Shown: positions 34,532 to 43,497 of the stretch, piece after piece
How the letters are laid out: each line of letters begins with the position of its first letter
Position numbering within the stretch: the stretch's first letter is position 1
Assembly (NCBI RefSeq): GCF_026236535.1
Contig: NZ_JAHTMW010000003.1
Coordinates: forward strand, 62,001-126,000
Source: Streptomyces sp. SKN60
GTDB taxonomy: Bacteria > Actinomycetota > Actinomycetes > Streptomycetales > Streptomycetaceae
Reading direction: 5' to 3'
DNA: 64,000 bases
The notes under the pieces: generated by a model
Told to the model about the DNA's origin: nothing
The model's input: only the letters and a program-made list of their open reading frames with translations
Databases searched by the model: none
Position numbers and translations under genes: made by a program

Positions 34532-34595
34532 GCGGGCGCGGGACGAAGCGCCAGGAAGCGCGAAGAAGCGGGCGGGAAGGAAAGGGAGTTCCGCC

Positions 34596-35213
34596 ATGAC
34601 ACAGACACACGAAGAATCGCCGTACGGACGGTCGTCGCCGGAGGACGTGCCGCCCGGGCCGCTCGGCCTGCTGGCCGGCATGGCCTGGCAGGCGCTGCTG
34701 ATCTCCGGCCTCGTCGCCCTCGTCGTCGGCGTGCTCGTCCTGGTGTGGCCGGGGCAGTCGCTGCGCGTCGCCGGTGTGCTGTTCGGTCTGTATCTGCTGA
34801 TCAGCGGTGTGCTGCACCTGGTCGCCGCCTTCGGCACCCATCTGCGGACGGCGCTGCGGGTGATGGCCTTCATCAGCGGCGCCCTGTCGATCCTGCTCGG
34901 TCTGTTCTGCTTCCGGGGAGCGATGCAGTCGGTGCTGCTGCTCGCCCTGTGGATCGGGATCGGCTGGCTGTTCCACGGCATCACGCAGACTGTGGCGGCG
35001 GCGTCCGATCCGACGATGCCGGCCCGCGGCTGGCAGATCTTCCTGGGCGTCATCAGCGCGCTGGCCGGGGTGGTTCTGATCGTCTCGCCGCTGGACTCGG
35101 CGGAGGTCCTGATCCTGCTCGCCGGCATCTGGCTGGTCGCCGTCGGCGTGATCGAGATCGTGACGGCCTTCATGGTGCGGTCGCGGGCCAAGCTCCTTCC
35201 GCCGGGCCTCTAG
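34596..35213 (+). CDS. HdeD family membrane protein
   Basis: A 205-residue membrane protein with six hydrophobic helices arranged in repeated pairs, matching the HdeD/DUF308 family (for example VLFGLYLLISGVLHLVAAFG and LAGIWLVAVGVIEIVTAFM). HdeD is linked with acid stress in enterobacteria; the role in actinomycetes is unknown. AAGGGAG stands seven bases before the ATG. The 64 bases before the gene carry several GAAGCG copies but no obvious terminator, so read-through from the dipeptidase gene is plausible. A strong terminator follows at 35260. Confidence 0.9.
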   Translation: MTQTHEESPYGRSSPEDVPPGPLGLLAGMAWQALLISGLVALVVGVLVLVWPGQSLRVAGVLFGLYLLISGVLHLVAAFGTHLRTALRVMAFISGALSILLGLFCFRGAMQSVLLLALWIGIGWLFHGITQTVAAASDPTMPARGWQIFLGVISALAGVVLIVSPLDSAEVLILLAGIWLVAVGVIEIVTAFMVRSRAKLLPPGL

Positions 35214-35259
35214 AGACCTTCCGCAGGGCACGCGCCGGCCCCGGAATCCCTGAGGGAAC

Positions 35260-35289
35260 AGGCCCACCCGGCCCCCGCCGGGTGGGCCT
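35260..35289 (+). terminator. Rho-independent terminator after the HdeD-like gene
   Basis: A perfect 13-base-pair stem (AGGCCCACCCGGC and its complement) with a CCCC loop, followed by TACATTTT. The strongest intrinsic terminator seen in the window. Confidence 0.9.
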
Positions 35290-35309
35290 GCGCTACATTT
35301 TGCCGGTCC

Positions 35310-35331
35310 TTGACCGCGATCGTTCACGATC
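35310..35331 (+). promoter_or_regulatory. Promoter region with 14-base inverted repeat before the small membrane protein gene
   Basis: TTGACC at 35310 could serve as a -35 element. GATCGTTCACGATC (35318-35331) is a perfect inverted repeat with a two-base centre, placed between terminator and gene, and may be an operator. No clear -10 hexamer is visible, so the promoter is tentative. Confidence 0.4.
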
Positions 35332-35356
35332 ACTTCCCTCCGGAGCCCGGCTTTCC

Positions 35357-35779
35357 ATGAGCGACATCGTCAACGGCCTCGGCCGGACCGCCGCCTACGG
35401 CGCCCTCGGCGTCGTCCTGCTGATCCTCGGCATCGTCCTGGTCGACATCCTGACCCCCGGCAAGCTCGGCCGGCAGATCTGGGAGGACCGCAACCGCAAC
35501 GCGTCGATCCTGCTCAGCTCCGCACTGCTCGGCATAGGCGGCATCGTCTTCACCGCCATCTGGACCACCTACGACGACTTCGCCAAGGGCCTGGTCTCCA
35601 CGGCCGTGTTCGGTCTGCTCGGGCTCGTCCTGATGGGCGTCGCCTTCCTCGTCGTCGACCTGGTCACCCCCGGCAAGCTCGGCGCGACCCTGGTCGACCC
35701 GGAGCCGCACCCGGCGGTGTGGGTGACGGCCTCCTGCAACCTCGCCGTGGCCGCGATCGTCTCGGCCTCGATCGCCTGA
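35357..35779 (+). CDS. DUF350 family small membrane protein
   Basis: A 140-residue membrane protein with four hydrophobic helices, fitting the DUF350 family. The two halves are an internal duplication: LVDILTPGKLG in the first half and LVDLVTPGKLG in the second, each after a hydrophobic helix pair. Function in this family is unknown; members often accompany potassium-channel-like or spermidine-synthase-like genes, which are absent here. GGAG is 12 bases before the ATG. The gene has its own promoter region after the terminator at 35260 and is convergent with the gene at 35791, with only 11 bases between the stops. Confidence 0.82.
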   Translation: MSDIVNGLGRTAAYGALGVVLLILGIVLVDILTPGKLGRQIWEDRNRNASILLSSALLGIGGIVFTAIWTTYDDFAKGLVSTAVFGLLGLVLMGVAFLVVDLVTPGKLGATLVDPEPHPAVWVTASCNLAVAAIVSASIA

Positions 35780-35790
35780 CGCACCACTCC

Positions 35791-36264
35791 CTACGATCCC
35801 GGGTGCCGGTCCGCCGGCTCCACCTCCAGGTGGCGGTGGCGGCGCGGGCCCCGGTAGAGGAGGGCGTCCCAGCCGAGGCGGTCGAGGGCGGCCGCGCAGG
35901 CGGTCAGGGCCGCCTCCTCCCCCTGGGCCGCGCCGGATCCCGGCGGGCCCAGCCACTCCACGACGGCGGTGCCGGGGCGCTCGCCCGGCGTGACCCGGTA
36001 GCCGGTCGCCACGCGGGCGCCCGTCGCGTCGACCGCCGACGGCGGCTGCCTCGCCGCCTCCAGGGCCAGCGCCACCGCCCGTACGGGCTGGTGCAGCTCC
36101 CACGCGGCGGGCCGGGCAGCCGGGTCGCCGCCCCGGCGGTCGGTCATCCGCCGGATCTGCAGCAGCCCTTCGAACGCCGCCCGCACCTCGCGGGAGCGCT
36201 GCTCCGCGTCGGACTCCGGCAGCGGCGGCCCGTCCCCGGTGGCCGCGGCGAAGGCGCCGCTCAC
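35791..36264 (-). CDS. Hypothetical protein paired with the WGR/beta-propeller gene
   Basis: A 157-residue soluble protein of unknown family. The N-terminal half is helical (EQRSREVRAAFEGLLQIRRM) and the C-terminal half alternates short strands (ATGYRVTPGERPGTAVVEWLG). The start is the GTG at 36264, whose GTGA overlaps the stop of the WGR gene, so it is translated only together with it. This tight coupling suggests a functional partner of the WGR protein. No catalytic motif is visible. Confidence 0.68.
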   Translation of the reverse strand: MSGAFAAATGDGPPLPESDAEQRSREVRAAFEGLLQIRRMTDRRGGDPAARPAAWELHQPVRAVALALEAARQPPSAVDATGARVATGYRVTPGERPGTAVVEWLGPPGSGAAQGEEAALTACAAALDRLGWDALLYRGPRRHRHLEVEPADRHPGS

Positions 36265-37697
36265 AGCAGCCGCCGGATGTCGCCGCGCACCCGGTAGAAG
36301 CCACCGGACGCGGAGTGCAGCGCGTCGACCACGTAACGGGCGCCGGGCTCGCGGATGGCGCGCGGGAACTGCACGTTCCACCCGCGGTCGTAGCCCTCGG
36401 TCAGCACCCGGACCCGGGTCCGGCCGCCCTCCTGGACGCACTCCACGACGATCGAGCCGGCCGGGGCGCTGCTCACCGCGTCGACGGCGGCGACCGTGGT
36501 GGCCGGCGCGTAGGTGGGCAGGGCGGCGGCGAGCTTCACGTCCTGGGCGACCGGGACGTCGCCCTCCTGGGCGGCGGCGATGGCCGCCTCGCTCGCGTCC
36601 ACGCAGAGCAGCGAGCCGTCCGTGGTCACCAGATACAGCCGCTCGTCGCGGTACTGCATCGAGAGCGCCGAACCGCCGCCGGTGCCCAGCTTCCACAGCC
36701 GGGTGCCGTCCTCCGCGAAGCAGTAGACAGACGAGGCGCTGTCACCGGCGAAGACGAACCGCCCGCCGGGCGACGTGGCGCACGAATACACCACGCTGTC
36801 GCAGCTGTAGACCGCCTCCGTCCGGCCGTCCCGCTTCGCCAGACGGTGCACCTTGCGGCGGCCGGTGCCCGCGTACACCGAGGTGTCCTCCTGCCAGCCG
36901 AAGAGCACCCCGCCCTCCAGGGGCGTGTGCCACAGCTCGCGCCCGCCCTCGGGGGCGTGGGCCGCGACGCCGCGGCTGTCGCCGTAGTAGACCGCGTCAC
37001 CGTCGGCGCGCACCATCCAGGCGTGCTCGCCGCGCCCGCCCTGCGCCCACTGGTACTCGTCCTCGTGGTCGATGACGGTCAGCCGGCCCGAGCGGTCGGC
37101 CACGTTGAGCACGCCCTCGTGGATGTCCAGCCAGAAGATGTCGACGTCGGCGGCGATGTCGTAGGCGGCGAAGGGCAGTTTGGACGACAGGTCGTAGACC
37201 CGGCCGTCGTCGCAGCCCGCGTAGATCCAGAAGTCGTCGGCGACCAGGCACTTCACGCCGTCGGGCAGGCTGTAGCGGGCCAGGACCTCGCCGGTGTGGC
37301 CGAGGGTGAAGACCTCGCCCGCCTGGTTGCCCACCCACAGGCGCTCGTCGTCGACATGGATGCCGAAGGCGGCGGAGCCGGTGCGGAAGCGCCACAGGAC
37401 GGGCGCGACCGCGCGGGCCGTGGACGGCGCGGAGGACACGGCGCGGCGGGTCACCGAGCGCGGCGCCCGCTGCCCCTGCACGGCAGGCGCATACCCCTTG
37501 CGCACCTTCTCCCCTATCTTCTTCGCCGCGGCGGCCTGCGCCTTCTGGGGCGTGGCGAAGGTCGAGGTCTGCGTCTGGCCGGCCGCGCCGATCCGTCCGT
37601 AACGGACCGACACCACGGTGCCGTCGACCGTCACTTCATAGAACTTGTGCGCGCCGCCGCCGTCCTGCGACAGCTCCAGATAGGTCTTCGTCGTCAT
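36261..37697 (-). CDS. WGR domain protein with PQQ-like beta-propeller
   Basis: A 478-residue protein. Residues 1 to about 75 form a WGR domain (MTTKTYLELSQDGGGAHKF, then VSVRYGRIGAAGQTQ), a nucleic-acid-binding fold found in PARPs and in bacterial MolR-type proteins. A basic linker (residues 75-100) leads to a WD/PQQ-like beta-propeller of about seven blades, with repeats such as VGNQAGEVFTLGHTGEVLARY and FVFAGDSASSVYCFAEDG. There is no signal peptide, so it acts in the cytoplasm. The role is unknown; a DNA-damage or stress sensor is a guess. A DosR-like box is upstream. Confidence 0.87.
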   Translation of the reverse strand: MTTKTYLELSQDGGGAHKFYEVTVDGTVVSVRYGRIGAAGQTQTSTFATPQKAQAAAAKKIGEKVRKGYAPAVQGQRAPRSVTRRAVSSAPSTARAVAPVLWRFRTGSAAFGIHVDDERLWVGNQAGEVFTLGHTGEVLARYSLPDGVKCLVADDFWIYAGCDDGRVYDLSSKLPFAAYDIAADVDIFWLDIHEGVLNVADRSGRLTVIDHEDEYQWAQGGRGEHAWMVRADGDAVYYGDSRGVAAHAPEGGRELWHTPLEGGVLFGWQEDTSVYAGTGRRKVHRLAKRDGRTEAVYSCDSVVYSCATSPGGRFVFAGDSASSVYCFAEDGTRLWKLGTGGGSALSMQYRDERLYLVTTDGSLLCVDASEAAIAAAQEGDVPVAQDVKLAAALPTYAPATTVAAVDAVSSAPAGSIVVECVQEGGRTRVRVLTEGYDRGWNVQFPRAIREPGARYVVDALHSASGGFYRVRGDIRRLL

Positions 37698-37750
37698 GCC
37701 CAGAACGCTACGGGCTGCCACTGACAACGCCCTCGACGAGCGGGACGACC

Positions 37751-37764
37751 GGGACCAAAGTCCG
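37751..37764. promoter_or_regulatory. DosR/OsdR-like box in the divergent WGR/SPFH promoter region
   Basis: GGGACCAAAGTCCG matches the DosR (DevR) dyad GGGAC-N4-GTCCC in nine of ten arm positions and lies 54 bases from the WGR gene start. The flanking AAAGTCC (37757-37763) and GGACTTT (37774-37780) also form a 7-base inverted repeat with a 10-base spacer. Regulation by a dormancy-type response regulator is a hypothesis. Confidence 0.45.
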
Positions 37765-37876
37765 CCCGATTCAGGACTTTCGCCGCGGCATTCCGGACAG
37801 CGACCGCTGTGACGATGGTTTCTGAAGATCATCCGACACCTCGTCACCTCCCCGAGGAGGCGGCCGGAAGGGCCCC

Positions 37877-38914
37877 ATGACCGAGCCACAGAAGCGGCCC
37901 CTGCCCGTGCGGGTGGTGCGCCGGCATCCGGACGGCATACCGATGAACGACCTGTTCCGGGGCGCCGCGAAACCGGCGGCCGTGCCCGCCGCCGTGCCCG
38001 CCCCCGTGCCCGAACCGACGCCGCTGCGGCCGCCGCCGGACGAACCCGACCTCGCCGAACGCGCCGGCGCCGCCCTCCCCGGATGGTGCGCCGTGCTCGT
38101 CGCGCTGACCTCACTCGGCGCGGCGGCCACGCTGCTGTGGCGGGCCCGGCCACCGCGCGCCGCGGCTCTGCTGCCCTGGGAGTGGGCGGCCCTGGCCGGC
38201 TGCGCCGTCGTCACCGTGCTCGCGCTCGGCGGGCTCACCCGCGGCCGCACCGGCACCGCCTGGGTGCTGGCGCTGTTCGGCCGCTACCGGGGCAGCGTAC
38301 GGCGCACCGGCCTGGTCTGGATCAGCCCGTTCGTGCTGCGCCGCCGGGTCGACGTACGGCTGCGGCACTGGCGCAGCGAGCCGATCGCCGTCGTGGACGC
38401 GGAGGGCGCGGCGCTGCGGGTCGTGGTCCTGGTGGTGTGGTCGGTACGGGACACGGCGCGGGCCCTGCTCGCCGTGGACGACCATCTCGGCTATCTGCGC
38501 GAGCAGGTGGAGGCGGCGACCGCGCGGGTCCTCTCGCAGCTGCCCGCCGACGCCTTCCGCGGCGACGGGCCCACCCTGCGGGACGCGGAGGCGGTGGGCG
38601 CCCGGCTGACCCGGCTGCTCGCGGCGGAGTGCCGGCCGGTCGGGATCGCGGTGTTCTCGGCGCAGCCGACCCGGATCGAGTACGCGCCGGAGGTGGCCGC
38701 GGCGATGCACCGCCGGCAGGTCGCGGCGCTCGACGCCAAGCACCGGGACACCGTGCTGACCAGCGTGATCGATGCCGTGGACGACACGGTGACCCGGCTG
38801 ACCACCCGGGGGCTCGTCGAGCTGGACGACTTCGAACGCCAGGCCCTGGTCAAGGACTTGACCGTGGCCTTCTACACGCGGCAGGGCGGCGGGCCCGAGC
38901 GGGGACAGGAGTGA
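37877..38914 (+). CDS. SPFH/Band 7 domain membrane protein
   Basis: A 345-residue SPFH (stomatin/flotillin-like) protein. A Pro/Ala-rich N-terminal region (residues 30-60) precedes two hydrophobic helices (about 70-87 and 105-120). The SPFH domain follows (GLVWISPFVLRRRVDVRLRH and ALRVVVLVVWSVRDTARAL) and then a helical C-terminal part. Such proteins scaffold membrane microdomains and often regulate membrane proteases. Start ATG 37877 follows GGAAGG. The stop overlaps the start of the M23 peptidase gene by four bases (GTGA), implying joint function at the envelope. Divergent from the WGR gene. Confidence 0.88.
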   Translation: MTEPQKRPLPVRVVRRHPDGIPMNDLFRGAAKPAAVPAAVPAPVPEPTPLRPPPDEPDLAERAGAALPGWCAVLVALTSLGAAATLLWRARPPRAAALLPWEWAALAGCAVVTVLALGGLTRGRTGTAWVLALFGRYRGSVRRTGLVWISPFVLRRRVDVRLRHWRSEPIAVVDAEGAALRVVVLVVWSVRDTARALLAVDDHLGYLREQVEAATARVLSQLPADAFRGDGPTLRDAEAVGARLTRLLAAECRPVGIAVFSAQPTRIEYAPEVAAAMHRRQVAALDAKHRDTVLTSVIDAVDDTVTRLTTRGLVELDDFERQALVKDLTVAFYTRQGGGPERGQE

Positions 38915-39909
38915 CAGGAGTGACAGAGGTGGCAGACGTGGCAGAACTGAGGAACGAGGCCGTGCGAACGGACCGGCGCGTGGCCGACGCCCTGGAGCTG
39001 CGCGCGCCCGGCTTCACCGACGAGCCGGCCGAGGACTGCGACTGCGCGGCCTGCGCGGCGGCCCGGGCCGCCGCCCGCGCGGGGCGCGGCGGTGGCCCGG
39101 CCGCCCTGCGCGGGGTGCGGTGCGCGGTGCTGGCGACGCTGGGCGCGGCGGTCCTCGCGGGCACCGGCGCGACTCCGGCCGCGGCCGAACCCGCTCCCTC
39201 CCACGCGGGTTGGGACGGCTCCCGGTACTGGTTCCGCAACGCCGCCGGCGAGTGGCGCTGGACCAGCCACCGGGACGTGTACGCCCAGCGCACCGGCGCC
39301 CAGCCGAAGACGCAGTCGGGCCGTCCCCACGGCGAGCCGGTCTTCCGGGGCCGTCAGGGCTGGGACGCCCGGGACCGCGTCTACTGGTTCAGGAGCGGCG
39401 GTCACTGGTACTGGACCAGCCACCGGGAGAAGTACGAGCTCCGGACCGGCGGCGGTTCCGGGACGGGAACGGGGACGGGGACGGGGACGGGGACCGCGGC
39501 GCCCCGTGGCTGGACGACGCCGGTCTCCTCGTACCGCTTCACCGCCTCCTACGGCGAGCGCGGCTCCTGGTCGAGGGGCTATCACACCGGCCAGGACTTC
39601 GCGGTGCCCACGGGCACGGCGGTGCGCGCGGTCGGTCCCGGCCGGGTGGTGCGCGCGGGCTACGGCCGGAGCTACGGCTACGAGGTGGTGATCCGGCACG
39701 CCGACGGCCGCTACACGCAGTACGCCCATCTCTCCCGTATCGAGGTGTCGGTGGGCGACAGCGTGTCGGCGGGACGGCGGATCGCCCGCTCCGGCGCCAC
39801 GGGCCGGGTGACCGGTCCGCACCTCCACTTCGAGGTGCGGACCGGGGCGTCCTTCGGCTCGGACGTCGACCCGCTGACGTATCTGCGCGCCCACGGCGTA
39901 CGCGTCTGA
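38911..39909 (+). CDS. M23 family cell-wall endopeptidase with internal anchor and twin aromatic repeats
   Basis: A roughly 332-residue LytM-type zinc endopeptidase. GYHTGQDFAVPTG gives the His and Asp metal ligands and GPHLHFEVRTG the catalytic and ligand histidines. It should cut peptidoglycan cross-bridges outside the cell. The N-terminus is odd: about 60 polar residues, with EDCDCAACAAA, come before the only hydrophobic segment (about 68-90), which looks like a signal anchor. Two 30-residue repeats follow (SRYWFRNAAGEWRWTSHRD and RVYWFRSGGHWYWTSHREK), then a Gly-Thr linker. GTG 38911 overlaps the SPFH stop; GTG 38920, 38929 and 38938 are also in frame behind repeated AGGAG-like sequences, so the exact start is uncertain. 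Confidence 0.9.
   Translation: MTGVTEVADVAELRNEAVRTDRRVADALELRAPGFTDEPAEDCDCAACAAARAAARAGRGGGPAALRGVRCAVLATLGAAVLAGTGATPAAAEPAPSHAGWDGSRYWFRNAAGEWRWTSHRDVYAQRTGAQPKTQSGRPHGEPVFRGRQGWDARDRVYWFRSGGHWYWTSHREKYELRTGGGSGTGTGTGTGTGTAAPRGWTTPVSSYRFTASYGERGSWSRGYHTGQDFAVPTGTAVRAVGPGRVVRAGYGRSYGYEVVIRHADGRYTQYAHLSRIEVSVGDSVSAGRRIARSGATGRVTGPHLHFEVRTGASFGSDVDPLTYLRAHGVRV
39461..39494 (+). repeat. GGGACG-type hexanucleotide repeat encoding a Gly-Thr linker
   Basis: About five and a half copies of a GGACGG hexamer inside the M23 gene, encoding alternating Gly and Thr between the aromatic repeats and the peptidase domain. Changes in copy number would lengthen or shorten the linker by two residues and keep frame. 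Confidence 0.9.
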
Positions 39910-39912
39910 GGC

Positions 39913-40623
<711 letters not shown>

Positions 40624-40669
40624 GGTGTTCTCCTGTGCGCGGTACGGGGGTGGGGGCGCGGGGCGCGGA

Positions 40670-42151
40670 CTACTCGACGCGGCGCAGCGCGTCCGCCGGA
40701 CGGAGGCGGGCGGCGCGCCAGGCGCCGAAGCCGCCCGCGACGAGCCCGCCGCCGAGGGCGAGCAGCACGGCGAGGCCGACGGTGGTCAGGCTGACCGGGG
40801 CGGTCAGGGCGATGTCGAGGGACCGTCCGGCGCCGCCGGCGGCCGCACCGGGTCCGCCGCCCATGAGCATCCGGCCGCCGCCGGGTCCGCCGAGGCCGCC
40901 GCCGCCCGTGCCGCCGCCGAGCTGGGCGGTGAGGGTGGGGCTGACGGTCGTGACGAGCCAGGCGCCGCCGAGGCCGACGGCGATGCCGAGGGCGCCGCCG
41001 ATGAGGCCGTTGACCAGGGCCTCGCCGACGACCTGCCGGGTGACCCGGCCGCTCTTCCAGCCGAGCGCCTTGAGGGTGCCGAACTCGCGGACCCGGCGGC
41101 TGACGGCCGCGGAGGTGAGCAGTCCGGCGACCAGGACGGCGGCGACGAGCACCGCGTAGGAGAGCCAGCGGCCGACGGTCGTGGCGAGGCCGGCGGCGGT
41201 GTCGAGGGAGCCGGAGACGGTCTGCGCGAGGTCGGCGGAGGTGGTGACGGTGGTGCCGGTGACGTTCTTCTGGATGGCGGTCTTGACCGCGTCGATCTCC
41301 TTGGAGTCGGTGGCCTGGACGTAGACGGTGGTGATCTTGCCCTTGGCGTCGGCGAGGGTCTGGGCGCGCTGGAGCGGCAGATAGACCTGGGCGGCGGCCT
41401 GGCCGCTGTCGGCCGTCGCGATGCCGATGACAGTGAGCTTCACGCCCTTGACGGTGAGGGTCTTGCCGACGGTGAGGCCCTCTTTTTGGGCGTAGGCGCT
41501 GTCGAGGACGGCGACGGCGGCGTCCGTCTCGGTGGTCTTGAAGCCGCGGCCCGAGGTGACGGTGGAGGTGGTGAGGGGGCCGAGGTCGGGGGTGGTGACG
41601 TCGGTGCCGTAGAGGGTGAAGGAGTTGACGTCGAAGGCGGCGCCGCCGCCGACCACGGTGTCGCCGGAGCCGGAACCGCCCGCGCCGCCGGGGCCGACGC
41701 CCTCGGTCTTCTGGCCGCCCTGGCCGCGCTGGATGGCGCCGCGCTTGAACTCGCCGTTGATCTTCAGGTCGACCAGGCTCAGGCCGCCGACCGCCTTGGC
41801 CACGCCGTCCTGCTTCGCGACGGTGCCGACCGTGGTGTCCGGCAGCGTCTGGAACCCCTGCACCATCAGCCGGTCGCTGCTCTGCTCCTCCCCCTCGTCC
41901 CGCCCCTGGAACTCGAACCGCGGCCGCTGCGCCTGCCCGCCCGCCTCGGGCTGCTCCTGCGCCTTGGTGACCGTGAGGTCCGTGCCGAGGCCGTAGAGCG
42001 ATTCCAGGACCTTGCCCTGGGCCTGCTTCATGCCGGAGGACACGGAGTTGACGACGATGACCAGCGCGATGCCCAGCGCGAGCCCGGAGGCGACGACGAG
42101 CGCCGCCTTTCTGCGGCGGCGCAGTTCGCGCCGGAGGTAGGTGAAGAACAT
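40670..42151 (-). CDS. FtsX/MacB-like ABC permease
   Basis: A 493-residue permease with the MacB topology: one N-terminal helix (about 18-38), a large extracytoplasmic domain of about 280 residues, and three C-terminal helices. The N-terminal start MFFTYLRRELRRRRKAAL and the helix-flanking VREFGTLKALGWKSGRVTR are family hallmarks. A Gly-rich insert of about 30 residues (near 430) between the last two helices is unusual. The extracytoplasmic domain also holds Gly/Gln-rich stretches. It is the first gene of a two-gene unit with the ATPase at 39913. Direct repeats upstream (42181-42211) may be the operator. Substrate unknown; drug or peptide efflux or envelope-stress sensing is typical. Confidence 0.92.
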   Translation of the reverse strand: MFFTYLRRELRRRRKAALVVASGLALGIALVIVVNSVSSGMKQAQGKVLESLYGLGTDLTVTKAQEQPEAGGQAQRPRFEFQGRDEGEEQSSDRLMVQGFQTLPDTTVGTVAKQDGVAKAVGGLSLVDLKINGEFKRGAIQRGQGGQKTEGVGPGGAGGSGSGDTVVGGGAAFDVNSFTLYGTDVTTPDLGPLTTSTVTSGRGFKTTETDAAVAVLDSAYAQKEGLTVGKTLTVKGVKLTVIGIATADSGQAAAQVYLPLQRAQTLADAKGKITTVYVQATDSKEIDAVKTAIQKNVTGTTVTTSADLAQTVSGSLDTAAGLATTVGRWLSYAVLVAAVLVAGLLTSAAVSRRVREFGTLKALGWKSGRVTRQVVGEALVNGLIGGALGIAVGLGGAWLVTTVSPTLTAQLGGGTGGGGLGGPGGGRMLMGGGPGAAAGGAGRSLDIALTAPVSLTTVGLAVLLALGGGLVAGGFGAWRAARLRPADALRRVE

Positions 42152-42180
42152 GGGCGCGAAGCTAGGGGCGCCTGGTGATG

Positions 42181-42211
42181 GCGGGATAAGGCCCGCGTGA
42201 GAGCGGGATGA
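42181..42211 (-). promoter_or_regulatory. Direct repeats upstream of the ABC permease
   Basis: GCGGGATAA (42181-42189) and GCGGGATGA (42203-42211) are direct repeats exactly 22 bases apart, two helical turns, in the 82-base region before the permease gene. This fits tandem binding of a response regulator, but no two-component genes are in the window. Confidence 0.35.
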
Positions 42212-42233
42212 GAGTCTGCGCCGGGACGGCCGT

Positions 42234-43445
42234 TCAGCCGTCGTACGCCAGGGGGTCGGCCAGGATGTCCTGGATGACGAGGGCGGCGGCGCCGCGGGCG
42301 GCGTCGGCGGTGGTGGTGGCGGCGCGGAGGCGGCCCTTGGCGGGGGTCCAGAGGCCGGAGACGACGCGGCGGGCGAGTTCGGCCTCGGCGGCGGGGGCCA
42401 GCCAGGGCATCAGGCGCGGGTAGATGCCGCCGAGGACGACGGCCTGCGGGTCGAGGAGGTTGACGGCGCCGGAGACGGCGACGCCGAGCATCCGGCCGGC
42501 CTCCTCCAGGGCGGCGAGGGCGCGGGGTTCGGCGTCCTCGGCGCGCCGTACCAGGGTGTCGACGCCGCGGACCCCGGCGGCGCGCAGCAGGGCCGCCTGG
42601 CCGGCGTACCGCTCCAGGCAGCCGTGCGAGCCGCAGCGGCAGCGCGGGCCGTCGGGCAGCACGGTGAGGTGGCCGATCTCGCCGGCGAAGCCGTGGGCGC
42701 CGCGCAGTAGTTCGCCGTCGAGGACGATCGCGCCGCCGACCCCGATCTCGCCGGTGACGTGCAGGAAGGTGCGTACGGCCCCGAGGTCGCCGAACCACAG
42801 CTCGGCGAGGGCCGCGACATTGGCCTCGTTGTCGGAGGCGACCGGCAGCACGGGGGCGCCGGGCGGGCGGGCGGCGGCGAGGGCGCGGGTGAACAGGGCG
42901 TCCGCGTCGACCCGGTTCCAGCCGAGGTTGGGGGCCTGTTGGACGGTGCCGCCGGAGACCAGGCCGGGCAGGGCGAGCCGGACGCCGGTGGGCCGCAGGT
43001 CCCGGGCGGCGGCCTCGGCGAGCACGTCGGCGGCGACGCCGGCGGCCCGGCGCAGCACCTCGACGGGGGCGAGGGCACGGTTGTCGAGCGGGACGGTGCG
43101 GCGGACCCGGCCGGCGCCGCCGAGGTCGGCGACGCAGACGCTGACGTAGTCGACGTTGAGCTCGACGCCGAGCCCGGCGGGGCCGGTGGCGGCCGGTTTG
43201 AGGACGGTGCCGGGGCGGCCGGCCTGGCCGCTGAAGGTCTTGCCGGACTCGACGAGCAGGCCGCGTTCCAGGAGCTGTTCGACGAGCGAGGACACCGCGG
43301 CGCGGGTGAGGCCGACCCGGGCGGCGACGGCCGCGCGCGTGGTCTCGCCGCTCTCGTGCACGGTGCGCAGCACGAGGCTGAGGTTGTGCCGGCGTACGCC
43401 CGCCTTGTCGGCCTTGGGCTCCGGTGTGTCCTTGCGCCTGTTCAT
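42234..43445 (-). CDS. ROK family transcriptional regulator (NagC/XylR type)
   Basis: A 403-residue ROK repressor. An N-terminal winged helix-turn-helix (LSLVLRTVHESGETTRAAVA, then VGLTRAAVSSLVEQLLERG) is followed by a sugar-kinase-like domain with the zinc motif CRCGSHGCLE, characteristic of the family. It probably binds a sugar or amino sugar phosphate and represses a transport or catabolic gene; the target is not obvious here. The nearest sugar genes are the N-glycan locus 2.5 kb away, which has its own LacI regulator. ATG 43445 is divergent from the HxlR gene, and the shared intergenic region holds a palindrome. Confidence 0.92.
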   Translation of the reverse strand: MNRRKDTPEPKADKAGVRRHNLSLVLRTVHESGETTRAAVAARVGLTRAAVSSLVEQLLERGLLVESGKTFSGQAGRPGTVLKPAATGPAGLGVELNVDYVSVCVADLGGAGRVRRTVPLDNRALAPVEVLRRAAGVAADVLAEAAARDLRPTGVRLALPGLVSGGTVQQAPNLGWNRVDADALFTRALAAARPPGAPVLPVASDNEANVAALAELWFGDLGAVRTFLHVTGEIGVGGAIVLDGELLRGAHGFAGEIGHLTVLPDGPRCRCGSHGCLERYAGQAALLRAAGVRGVDTLVRRAEDAEPRALAALEEAGRMLGVAVSGAVNLLDPQAVVLGGIYPRLMPWLAPAAEAELARRVVSGLWTPAKGRLRAATTTADAARGAAALVIQDILADPLAYDG

Positions 43446-43497
43446 CGTGCGCAGAGCCTAACCGGCGGGCGGTGGAACGGCCCGGCCCGCGCACTTC

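Noticed and set aside
39461..39494. GGACGG repeat as a regulatory or recombination element
   Set aside because: It is inside the M23 coding frame and simply encodes a Gly-Thr linker.
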